Assembly: GCA_041484845.1 (NCBI GenBank)
Contig: JBGPIK010000175.1
Coordinates: 1-12,567 of the forward strand
Source of the DNA: JBGPIK01 sp041484845
Lineage (GTDB): Bacteria > Desulfobacterota > Binatia > UBA9968
Direction: 5' to 3'
DNA length: 12,567 nucleotides
Shown here: in pieces, positions 1-6,106 of the stretch
Position numbering within the stretch: position 1 is the stretch's first letter
Layout: each line of letters begins with the position of its first letter
The notes under the pieces: generated by a model
The model's input: the letters and a program-made list of their open reading frames with translations, nothing else
What the model was told of the DNA's origin: nothing
Databases searched by the model: none
Made by a program: the position numbers and the translations under genes

Positions 1-173
1 CTATTGAGCACCCACTTTGTCGTAAGAAAATCTCGCGTTCATTTTCCTGAAGCCTTTTATCACGCAATCACTTGTGGACACCAGGGCCGGTTACCAAGTA
101 TTGCAGATCGCCCGATTTTTAGGCTTCCAACCCTAATCCGACAAAACTTGCGGACCAAGAGCACGGAGCAAAG

Positions 174-233
174 GCGGTGAGACCGGAAGCCGCGGGCACC
201 TGAGCGTACAGGTTGCTCGCAGGCCCCGACCGC
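174..233. other. Extended imperfect stem-loop, possible structured RNA
   Basis: The central hairpin pairs 192-202 with 209-220 around the loop AGCGTA, with one mismatch and one bulged base. It is extended outward by GCC (189-191) with GGC (222-224), CGG (184-186) with CCG (226-228), and GCGGT (174-178) with ACCGC (229-233), leaving small internal loops. No T-run follows on either strand, so it is not a standard terminator. It is inferred by eye only, and no known RNA family was recognised. Confidence 0.25.
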
Positions 234-340
234 ACGGAACATCACCCTGAGAGAGATTGTTAACCGGGGGGAGCCCTGATTGCAATAACTTTTCATTTCG
301 GACGGTTGGAGGTTGGAAATTGGACCTTTTTCGGACCGGA

Positions 341-356
341 CCAAAACCGTTTTTGG
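341..356. repeat. Short perfect inverted repeat
   Basis: CCAAAA at 341-346 and TTTTGG at 351-356 flank the 4-base loop CCGT. It sits in the non-coding left flank, in a stretch rich in GGACC and GGTTGG words. It could be a protein-binding palindrome or chance; it is too AT-rich to be a stable RNA hairpin. Confidence 0.3.
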
Positions 357-488
357 ACTGAAAACGCCCCAGTTGTTTCCGAGTTCGGGCGCCGTGGCCC
401 GCGTTTTCTGATTCTAAACGTGTCGAGCTTTTGAAAAATTTTTCGGCCGGAAAGTGGTGCGTTATAGTCGCCAGGGTTAACGCTTCTT

Positions 489-796
489 TTGTACACACCG
501 CATCAAAATATCCGCCCTGATCCCTTCCGTCGCGCGGCCGGCGAGCGCGGTCTTTGGGCGTCCGTACTTCTCCAGGCTATTTATGATCTGGCGGGCTTCG
601 AACTTTATGGTATTCAGCGTCGATTTCTTCAAAAAGCGGGCGCGACTGGATCATGTCCGATCGACAAGATCCGGGGAGTTTTGTTTGGATTTGCGGGCAA
701 CTCGATCTCGATCCGGAGGCAGTGCGAGACCGGCTCCTGAAAAGGCCGATCTGCGACCTTGTGCAAGGCTCCGCCGAAAGGATAGGAGCAGCCTGA
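489..796 (+). pseudogene. Small hypothetical protein, split across two frames (frameshifted)
   Basis: I recognise the pattern of a widespread small hypothetical family, seen in bacterial and mobile-element contexts, that carries an N-terminal 'LWAsVLLQAi.DLaG' part and a C-terminal 'pGSFvWIC.qLDLDPeaVRdrLL' part. Both halves are here but in different frames. The N-terminal half reads from TTG 489 to about 640 (GLWASVLLQAIYDLAG). The C-terminal half reads one base back from about 632 to the TGA at 794-796 (DPGSFVWICGQLDLDPEAVR). The switch falls within the A5/G3 runs at 631-641, where one missing base or a -1 ribosomal slip on AAA would join them. The start has no Shine-Dalgarno sequence, so the true N-terminus is uncertain. 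The function of the family is unknown to me. The 3' half lies antisense to the end of the minus-strand gene at 651-1148. Confidence 0.6.
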
Positions 797-1148
797 GATC
801 ATCCAAACCGTCTCCGCCACCGTTCCGTCTTTCAGCTTTCCACTTACTAATTATCTCTTTTCGGGCGCGGATATTGGCAGCGCGACACTCGGAGCATTTG
901 CTTCTCCTGTCTAGCAGGCGATTAAAATCGCCGTAAGGTCTCACATGAAGGCATTGTCCGCAAATCTGCTGCCCGTGAGCGTCAAGGCCGATAAGCAACC
1001 GCTCCAGGGGACCCAGGACGAGATAGCGCAGCGCTGCCGCGTCTACCGTAGGTGCTAAAAAATCGAGAACTACAAAAACAAGGTTATGTTTAACGTAACC
1101 CGGCTCTGAATTGATCAACGCTCGATAGTAAGCGTAAACTTTGTTCAT
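651..1148 (-). CDS. Zinc-ribbon protein, last gene of the early operon
   Basis: This is a 165-residue hypothetical protein. A C-x2-C-x18-C-x2-C zinc-ribbon-like motif (C63, C66, C85, C88) is followed by a basic helix (RARKEIISKWKAERR, about 94-108). It resembles the short 'CxxC..kp...F.......C.eC' ribbons found in phage and HNH-associated proteins, so nucleic-acid binding is plausible but inferred. The start at ATG 1148 is well supported: GGGAGG lies 4 bases upstream, and the stop of the preceding 53-residue gene overlaps it as ATGA. The C-terminal 48 or so residues overlap, in antisense, the conserved half of the plus-strand gene at 489-796. They look like arbitrary arginine-rich sequence, so the natural C-terminus may have been lost or may be non-conserved. 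Another minus frame over 629-820 is also open, so a frameshift near 820-860 cannot be excluded. Confidence 0.6.
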   Translation of the reverse strand: MNKVYAYYRALINSEPGYVKHNLVFVVLDFLAPTVDAAALRYLVLGPLERLLIGLDAHGQQICGQCLHVRPYGDFNRLLDRRSKCSECRAANIRARKEIISKWKAERRNGGGDGLDDLRLLLSFRRSLAQGRRSAFSGAGLALPPDRDRVARKSKQNSPDLVDRT

Positions 1149-1306
1149 ATTACCTCCCGGCCAGCATCCGTGCGCGACGTTCCATCCACTGCGCGAGCTT
1201 CCTTTGCCCGTTTTTGTCGCTCAGCTAGACGGCGCCGCTTCTCCTCCTGTTTTTCGCGCCGTGCGACTTCTTTCAATCTCTTCTTGTACGACGTCTGCTC
1301 TCTCAT
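1145..1306 (-). CDS. Small basic, lysine/arginine/glutamate-rich protein (53 aa)
   Basis: This short gene lies in a different frame from the end of the GemA-like gene. It begins MREQTSYKKRLKEVARREKQ and continues as a highly charged K/R/E-rich helix, then ends in a short polar tail. The start at ATG 1306 has AAAGGAG with about 9 bases of spacing. The TGA overlaps the ATG of the next gene as ATGA (1145-1148), the usual sign of translational coupling. The first 86 bases overlap the 3' end of the GemA-like frame. The composition suggests a long basic helix that could bind nucleic acid or a protein partner, but there is no recognisable domain. It resembles small charged 'KKRLKE.ARKEKQ' hypothetical proteins seen in other bacteria. 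The alternative is that this frame is the displaced C-terminus of the GemA-like protein after an indel. Confidence 0.6.
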   Translation of the reverse strand: MREQTSYKKRLKEVARREKQEEKRRRLAERQKRAKEARAVDGTSRTDAGREVI

Positions 1307-1811
1307 CCGCCTTGTCTCCTTTCTCCTGCTGTTTAAGGATCGACTCCAGGGCCAAGCGAAGTTTGGTAACCTCTTTTGAATTTCGCGGCCGCGGTGATTT
1401 GAGCATCTTGTGGCAGAATCGCAGGTAACCGTCCGCCTCTTTCCAGCGGATCCGGGCGGCCAGGGCGTCGAGCATCCGTAGCTGGTGTTCTTTCGGTTCA
1501 GAAAATAAAACTATTTTTTGCACCTTCTTCCCGGAAAGCGTGTGCTCCGCCGCCAGATCCGACTGGTAAATGTGCGGATTTCTAATGGTCGCGCCCATTT
1601 CTCGGAGGTTATTGATCAGCAGCTCGCGCTGTTTCAAAGAAAGCCGGGAGATCGATAAAATTCCCAGATTAATTTTTCCCGCCAACTCACGCACGCGATT
1701 GAGAGCCCCATCAGATCCAAAAACGCCGCGTGACACCAAGTCGGCGATCGCCGAGTGGATGACGACGTTCTGCAGATAGTAAACCTCGGGTTTTTTCTGC
1801 TGCTTCACCAC
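1221..1811 (-). CDS. GemA/Gp16-like (DUF1018-type) phage regulatory protein
   Basis: This 196-residue protein resembles the Mu Gp16/GemA family in two places. The N-terminal half has the 'L..I..LS.KQRELLINNLREMGA' pattern (about 46-75). The C-terminal half has the 'EHQLRMLDALAARIRWKEADGYLRFC' pattern (about 108-134), followed by a helix ending near LRLALESIL. In Mu-like phages this gene lies in the early region downstream of A and B and affects host gene expression or DNA topology; it lies in that place here. The start is GTG 1811 or, more comfortably, GTG 1808, with GGGGAG at 1816-1821. The last 28 residues are charged, overlap the 53-residue gene in another frame, and may not be conserved. 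The family assignment is by pattern memory only and moderately sure. Confidence 0.55.
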   Translation of the reverse strand: MVKQQKKPEVYYLQNVVIHSAIADLVSRGVFGSDGALNRVRELAGKINLGILSISRLSLKQRELLINNLREMGATIRNPHIYQSDLAAEHTLSGKKVQKIVLFSEPKEHQLRMLDALAARIRWKEADGYLRFCHKMLKSPRPRNSKEVTKLRLALESILKQQEKGDKADERADVVQEEIERSRTARKTGGEAAPSS

Positions 1812-1835
1812 TTTACTCCCCGATCAGAAACGACA

Positions 1836-1859
1836 GGCGCGAAGCCGTAGCTCCGCGCC
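1836..1859. repeat. Perfect GC-rich hairpin upstream of the GemA-like gene
   Basis: GGCGCG at 1836-1841 pairs with CGCGCC at 1854-1859, and the inner AGC (1843-1845) pairs with GCT (1850-1852) around CGTA. It fills most of the 80-base gap between the stop at 1892 and the GTG start at 1811. The minus-strand transcript continues without a proper U-run, so it is more likely an mRNA-stabilising or attenuating stem than a full terminator. Confidence 0.4.
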
Positions 1860-1891
1860 CGTGGTTTGCGTTGGGATTCCACATGTGCCTT

Positions 1892-2197
1892 CTACAGTCC
1901 CAGCAACGCGATTGCTGTTTGAAACCCAAGGGCGAAACAGGCTCTGCCCTCTACGTACCGTTCGTCGATCAGGCCATCGGCATACCTATCCGCAAGCGTA
2001 CCGGCTTTTTTACGAAGACGGACATAGAGTTCGGCCGTCTTCTTTGCGCTGCTGCGCCACTCCGGCAACACTGCGTCCATCAGCCGATTGAATTCTTCTT
2101 CGCTCATCGATTCGCGCGTTCGCCATAGCAGCCCAATTTTCTCGCCGCCATATTTGTGAACAAGCTCTCGCGCCAACCTGTTCACGTCGTCTTGCAC
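1892..2197 (-). CDS. Hypothetical protein, single copy of the repeated WR-x-S/GF domain
   Basis: This 101-residue protein is homologous to both halves of the product of the gene just upstream (2247-2978). Shared landmarks are an N-terminal 'LARELV.K' helix, then 'F..LMDAVLPEWRSS', 'LY.rLRKKAG.LAD.YAD', and a C-terminal 'FALGFqTAiaLLGL'. I do not recognise the domain. Translation in the homologous frame can only begin at GTG 2197, which has no Shine-Dalgarno sequence and follows an in-frame TGA closely. A textbook start (ATG 2213, AGGAG at 2222-2226, 8-base spacer) lies one frame off, across an A6 tract. Removing a single A would give a clean start reading MKKTNVQDDVNRLAREL. The gene is therefore either frameshifted, translated after slippage, or initiated weakly at the GTG. 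It lies within the early operon, between the MuB-like and GemA-like genes. Confidence 0.7.
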   Translation of the reverse strand: MQDDVNRLARELVHKYGGEKIGLLWRTRESMSEEEFNRLMDAVLPEWRSSAKKTAELYVRLRKKAGTLADRYADGLIDERYVEGRACFALGFQTAIALLGL

Positions 2198-2246
2198 GTT
2201 TGTCTTTTTTCATTGTGGAGTCTCCTTTTTTTGGATGATCCGCTTG

Positions 2247-2978
2247 TCACATACCTATTAATCTTTTTGCCGACTCAAATCCGAGGGTGTAGTAAATGAT
2301 GTTTTTTTCTATGCCCTCCGGGTCCAGGCAATATTCGTCCACAAGTGGGGTCTTCTTCAGTATTTTTTCGTGAAGCGCCTTTTCCTCCGCCTTGCTCTCA
2401 CGCCACTTCGAGGAGATAAGGTCCTTCAACTGTTCAAGGTTCGGTGCCAATTGAAGGTCAGTACCGCTCATCATTTGCAAGAAACACGTAAAACCGTTCA
2501 ATCGCTCAAAGTCGGCGGCCGGGTAGAAAGCAATGCCGAACCTCTTAACAATCATCCGCGCCAGCTGGATGACTGTGATTTGCCTTTTCGCCTTGTTGAT
2601 ATTCTTGCTCATCCGCGCGGGTACGGGTTCGTACGGGCAGACAGTTTGTACGAGAGTGGCAAACCCCAGAGCAAACCAAGCGCCGATGTTAGCGGTATTC
2701 TGCGGTACCCATGAATCGGCATAGTCACGGGCCAGCACCCCGACTTTTTTGAAAATCTTGTCATAGAGCGCCTTGTTGTCACGGTGGCTCTTTCGCCAGC
2801 CGGGCGCGATTGCATTCCTCAACTTGTTCAAATCTCGTAAGGTCATGGAGTCGATTAATTTGAAGGACAGGTTGTTCCACTTCTGCGGATCATCACTCGC
2901 CACGTCAGCGATATCGGTCTTCGCGATAATTTCGCGTGCCACTTCATCAATGTCTTTTCCGGCTTTTTTGCTCGTCAT
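2247..2978 (-). CDS. Hypothetical protein with two tandem copies of the WR-x-S/GF domain
   Basis: This 243-residue protein is built of two related halves. Half one (about 9-114) has DIDEVAREIIAK, then LNKLRNAIAPGWRKS, ALYDKIFKKVGVLARDYAD and WFALGFATLVQ. Half two (about 134-243) has QLARMIVKRFG, then LEQLKDLISSKWRES, ALHEKILKKTPLVDEYC and YYTLGFESAKRLIGM. Each half matches the 101-residue protein encoded next to it. The fold appears helical and soluble; I see no signal peptide, membrane segment or cysteine motif. Its function is unknown. The start at ATG 2978 has a strong AGGAGG (2986-2991) with 7-base spacing. The gene follows the largest gap in the operon (210 bp after the ATPase), so it may be under separate control. 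Confidence 0.8.
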   Translation of the reverse strand: MTSKKAGKDIDEVAREIIAKTDIADVASDDPQKWNNLSFKLIDSMTLRDLNKLRNAIAPGWRKSHRDNKALYDKIFKKVGVLARDYADSWVPQNTANIGAWFALGFATLVQTVCPYEPVPARMSKNINKAKRQITVIQLARMIVKRFGIAFYPAADFERLNGFTCFLQMMSGTDLQLAPNLEQLKDLISSKWRESKAEEKALHEKILKKTPLVDEYCLDPEGIEKNIIYYTLGFESAKRLIGM

Positions 2979-3078
2979 TTACCGCCCTCCTCTAGGCAAC
3001 GCTCAGTTGTACTTAAAACGCCGCTGTTGTTCAGACGATCGCGTGATAGGTGATCAACACCGACACGGCGGCGGGTGC

Positions 3079-3107
3079 TGTACGCGCTTGAGGGGAAATG
3101 ATATATT
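3079..3107 (+). promoter_or_regulatory. Weak plus-strand promoter candidate in the 210-bp gap
   Basis: TATATT (3102-3107) is a good -10 match, with TGTACG (3079-3084, 3 of 6 to TTGACA) 17 bases upstream. A transcript from here would run about 75 bases to the plus-strand terminator ending at 3189. On the minus strand the same AT-rich stretch contains TATCAT, which could instead serve the gene starting at 2978. This is speculative. Confidence 0.2.
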
Positions 3108-3148
3108 GCGTGCGAAAGACGCGGTTACTCGCATAGTGCCCCTTTCAG

Positions 3149-3189
3149 GCCCGGTCAGGTGATTCCAGCACCTCCGGGCTGATTTTTTT
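3149..3189 (+). terminator. Intrinsic terminator, plus-strand direction
   Basis: GCCCGG (3149-3154) and AGGTG (3157-3161) pair with CCGGGC (3174-3179) and CACCT (3169-3173). The stem carries a 2-base bulge (TC) and a 7-base loop, and seven T's follow at 3183-3189. The U-run is on the plus strand only. On the minus strand the hairpin comes just after the ATPase stop codon, but no U-run follows it. It would stop rightward transcription before it enters the ATPase gene in antisense. Confidence 0.6.
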
Positions 3190-4433
3190 CAAACAGATGA
3201 GTGGATCGAGTCGATTATCTGAGCCGTCACTGTTTTCTCGCCGACGTCCTGCGCCGTGATCAACGCCGCGGCGCTCAAATTATTGACCGAGAGCGGTGTG
3301 TCTGCTTTTTTCCCCATTGCTTTGATCGCCGATGGTTCGAAGATCTCCCGCGTTCCGGCGCCGGCACGCTCCAATTTGTGCCGCACATAAGAGCCTAGGG
3401 CGCCGTTGAGCGAGCCGAGCTCGTACAAATCCACGCGCTGGCTGACCTCGGCGAGGGTGAAATTGGTCTTCAACTGCCGCGCTAGCGACTGCTGCCCCAC
3501 GAGCACGATGGAGAGCAGTTTTTTGAAGCCGATCTCGAACTCGTAGATTCGCTTGAGCGCCAATAACGCGTCAGGCCGCAATAGATGAGCTTCATCCAAG
3601 AGCAGGACTATTCGCTTGCCTTCCTTGAACGCTTCTTCGAGCACGCGGCCGACCAGGCGCGCCTTGTACTCGAGCGTGCGTTGCCCGCTCACCGTCTGCC
3701 CGCCTAAGTCTTCCAAAATCGAATCGCAAACGTGACTAGCGCCCAGAAATTGCTTTTCGATCGTGCGTGGTTTGACCACCGCCACATCGGGCCGCTTCGC
3801 GAGCGTCGCCTCGATCTCTTTAATCATCGTGGTTTTGCCAGAGCCCACCGGCCCGGTGATGACACTCCATCCGCCGTTCTCCACGGCATTTATGATCTTC
3901 TTCTTCGCCCTGGTGTTTTCCGTCGTGATAAAAATGTCGTCCTGATCCTGAAGTTCGTTTGTAAACGGATCGAACTTCAGCTTCCAATATTCCAACGCCT
4001 CCTCCCCGAGTGAAATTTTGGTCAACATCTTTTTATCCTCCGTTGAAATTTGTTTTTCTAGCCAATTTTGAATGGTGATCGCGGTCGATTCGTCGGGCCA
4101 AACCCGTTTGTAAATACCCCGCTTCAACACCGGGCGCGACACTCCGGTCGCTTGTGCTACATCGTCCAGTGTCATGCCGAGCTGGGCAAATCGGCCGCGC
4201 AGCTCCGGTCCTCTCACTTCCTTGCCGCGCACGACTTCCGCCGCTTTTACTTCAATGTACCGCTCCAGCCGCGCGGGGAAGTCCTCGGCTGCAAGCCGTG
4301 CCGTCAGACGTCCATCGTGCAAGTATGAGAAGAACGTAGACGGCGCGACGTTGAGATCCCCCGCCGCCACACGATACGAGATATCGAAGCGATGCAACTT
4401 TTCGGCCTGTCGTCTATGTACGCTCATCATCAC
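3189..4433 (-). CDS. AAA+ ATPase transposition partner (MuB/TniB-like)
   Basis: This 414-residue AAA+ ATPase is of the ExeA/TniB/MuB kind. Walker A is GPVGSGKT (194-201, K200). Walker B is IVLLLDEAH (275-283, D280/E281). A sensor-1-like LVGQ follows near 311-314, and a 'TPLSVNNLSAAALITA' segment near 379-394 matches the usual 'P..iNnL...AL' C-terminal part. In Mu-like and Tn7/Tn552-like systems this protein binds target DNA in an ATP-dependent way and activates the transposase. The N-terminal 130 residues hold two HTH-like stretches (about 18-45 and 86-108), consistent with the DNA-binding N-domain of MuB. The gene overlaps the transposase stop codon: GTG 4433, ATG 4430 and ATG 4427 are all possible starts, so it is translationally coupled. 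Its 3' end is followed by a 210-bp gap with a plus-strand terminator. Confidence 0.93.
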   Translation of the reverse strand: MMMSVHRRQAEKLHRFDISYRVAAGDLNVAPSTFFSYLHDGRLTARLAAEDFPARLERYIEVKAAEVVRGKEVRGPELRGRFAQLGMTLDDVAQATGVSRPVLKRGIYKRVWPDESTAITIQNWLEKQISTEDKKMLTKISLGEEALEYWKLKFDPFTNELQDQDDIFITTENTRAKKKIINAVENGGWSVITGPVGSGKTTMIKEIEATLAKRPDVAVVKPRTIEKQFLGASHVCDSILEDLGGQTVSGQRTLEYKARLVGRVLEEAFKEGKRIVLLLDEAHLLRPDALLALKRIYEFEIGFKKLLSIVLVGQQSLARQLKTNFTLAEVSQRVDLYELGSLNGALGSYVRHKLERAGAGTREIFEPSAIKAMGKKADTPLSVNNLSAAALITAQDVGEKTVTAQIIDSIHSSV

Positions 4434-6106
4434 GCCTCGGCCGCTTCATTCTCTCGGCGCGCTCGTGCTAGTATGAGCTGATCTTGCAACTCGGTCTCGG
4501 AAATTTTTGCGCGCCCGCTGAAGAGACCCTTGAGCCAAACCTTGTCCGCGTCCGTGATCTGCTTGTCCTCACCGAAGAACCCTTCGTTGCGGAGATGAAT
4601 CAGCGCCGGAATGAATTCAAGCCAGTGTTCCGGAGCGAATGACGGTTTCCATTCGTCATCTCCAGTCATGGCATTCTGTTTGCGGACTTTTTTCTCCGCG
4701 AGCTTGCTTTCATCGAACATGTCGCCCTTGCGGCGCAAGTAGGGTAGATCCTTCTGCGGTTTGTACATCTGGGGAAAATTCACCGATGAGTAGTTCACGC
4801 CCTTAAACTGCTCGATCGCCTTCTCCCGGTCGGTCGTCTCGATTCGCCTGTACTCCAGAGCCGTGTCAACTATTGGTGCCAGTGCTTTGATTTCCTCCTC
4901 GTGAAAATCGTATACGACAGTGACGGCTTCCTCGTGCCCCGGATACCAGTAGGCTTCGATCTTGGCGTCGACCCAATTGATAAAGGGCTTTCGGTAAGGC
5001 AATTGAAAGACCTTGCCGTTTAGCTGAAATTGGAGATTCCCGCGCACCGTTGGCGTTGCCCGGTCGTAGTGCAGCAGCTTGAACATTTCCTCTGATGGCA
5101 TGCAGCGCAGCGTCCCGATTCCGTGTAGCCAGCGAGAGAAGCGGACTTCGCCCGTCGTCGAGGAACGCTTGTTGTTGATGTGAATGAGCCAGTCCCACAG
5201 TGAAGCGTTTAACTCCTCGATCGAGGCATAGCGAAATATTTTTGTCTCCTTCATAAGTTCGCCGAGAAGTCCATTCCCGAAGGTGCGTTCAACTTTGCCG
5301 TGCTTCCTCGAGCCGAACTCCGTTGCGTGAGACGGTGTCGTCTTGAGAATCCTAAAGCCGAGCTTCTGCTCTGCGTTCTTAAACTTTGCCGATTTCGCCG
5401 GAGCTCCCTGGTCGCAGTAGAGACATTCAGGTATGCCGTAGAATGGAAAACGCGGATCATCTTTCTGCGACCATGCGCGGAAAACAAAATCGAGCAGATT
5501 TAAGGCATTCTCAGAGACGTAGAATCGCGCGAAGATCACCCGGGAGTGGTCGTCTATCAGAGAATAAAGAACGAGGCGTGGGCGCCGGTTACCCGGCTTA
5601 TTTTTATAGCGCTCGTATCCCGGTTCGTTGCCGATCGATCCGTCGTCGTTGATGTAAAACGCCTCGGCAACCGTCGTGTCATATTGGTGGAGACCGTTGG
5701 ACTTCGCTGCTTCGGTGGACCGATACGGACGCAGATCTTTCTTGAGGAGGCGCCGGCTCACTCGCTCTTGGCGAAGCCACTTGTTGTACGTTGCAATCGA
5801 GATAAAGTTGTTCGGCAATCCGAAGTGCCGCGCCGTGACGAAGATTACATGGTCGGCTGAGAAGTCAGCTTGCGCAGTCAGGCCGCGCATGAACAATTGG
5901 ATCTCAGCGGGGATATTAACACGGCGCTTGCCACGATCCGCGCGTTGCCTCCTTCTGTATCCCGTCCCTTTCGCGAGCCGATAAATATGACCGATCGAAA
6001 GCCCCAGCCGCTCGCTCATCTCCTTCGCAGCCTCGTAAAAGTCCGACCCGCTCTTTCCGGCAAGGCCGTCACGGATCTCCTCGCGCGTGTAGCTTCCGCA
6101 CTTCAT
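4430..6106 (-). CDS. DDE (rve) transposase, MuA/TniA-like
   Basis: This 558-residue transposase has the retroviral-integrase-like catalytic core. The likely triad is D143 (HQYDTT), D232 (LYCDQG) and E273 (GKVERTF), with 40 residues between the second D and the E. The N-terminus has an HTH-like segment (LGLSIGHIYRLAKGTGYRRR, about 34-53) and a second DNA-binding stretch up to about 130. After the core comes a Mu-transposase-C-type beta-barrel (about 345-400, FQLNGKVFQLPY). The charged C-terminal tail is where MuA-type enzymes contact their ATPase. It cuts and joins element ends in replicative or cut-and-paste transposition. The start at ATG 6106 overlaps the upstream stop as ATGA. The core residues look intact, so the enzyme is probably functional. 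Confidence 0.93.
   Translation of the reverse strand: MKCGSYTREEIRDGLAGKSGSDFYEAAKEMSERLGLSIGHIYRLAKGTGYRRRQRADRGKRRVNIPAEIQLFMRGLTAQADFSADHVIFVTARHFGLPNNFISIATYNKWLRQERVSRRLLKKDLRPYRSTEAAKSNGLHQYDTTVAEAFYINDDGSIGNEPGYERYKNKPGNRRPRLVLYSLIDDHSRVIFARFYVSENALNLLDFVFRAWSQKDDPRFPFYGIPECLYCDQGAPAKSAKFKNAEQKLGFRILKTTPSHATEFGSRKHGKVERTFGNGLLGELMKETKIFRYASIEELNASLWDWLIHINNKRSSTTGEVRFSRWLHGIGTLRCMPSEEMFKLLHYDRATPTVRGNLQFQLNGKVFQLPYRKPFINWVDAKIEAYWYPGHEEAVTVVYDFHEEEIKALAPIVDTALEYRRIETTDREKAIEQFKGVNYSSVNFPQMYKPQKDLPYLRRKGDMFDESKLAEKKVRKQNAMTGDDEWKPSFAPEHWLEFIPALIHLRNEGFFGEDKQITDADKVWLKGLFSGRAKISETELQDQLILARARRENEAAEA

Larger units (their letters stand above)
1..488. other. Non-coding or unrecognised left flank
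   Basis: No reading frame on either strand looks like a protein I recognise. The open frames on the minus strand (for example 496 down to 293) have no Shine-Dalgarno sequence and an unremarkable, basic, low-information composition. The stretch does contain base-paired structure (174-233 and 341-356) and short repetitive GGTTGGA/GGACC words at 302-345. It lies downstream of the minus-strand operon and upstream of the plus-strand gene at 489, so it could hold an element end, a leader or host sequence. I cannot tell which. Confidence 0.4.

Noticed and set aside
133..498. Minus-strand open frames of 67-121 codons in the left flank.
   Set aside because: No ribosome binding site, no recognisable motif, several frames open at once and arginine-rich arbitrary composition. 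They look like chance frames.
583..936. Third plus-strand open frame across the hidden gene at 489-796.
   Set aside because: Low-complexity R/S/P-rich translation. The homologous sequence lies in the other two plus frames.
1813..1884. Minus-strand 23-codon ORF (begins MWNPNANHGRG) just upstream of the GemA-like gene, with a weak AAGG before it.
   Set aside because: Very short, overlaps the GC-rich hairpin at 1836-1859, and its sequence has no domain-like pattern. It could be a leader peptide but there is no positive evidence.
3055..3135. Minus-strand 26-codon ORF with AAGGGG close to its ATG, in the gap after the ATPase gene.
   Set aside because: Too short and of unconvincing composition (proline/cysteine-rich end) to list as a gene. 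It is mentioned only as part of the gap finding.
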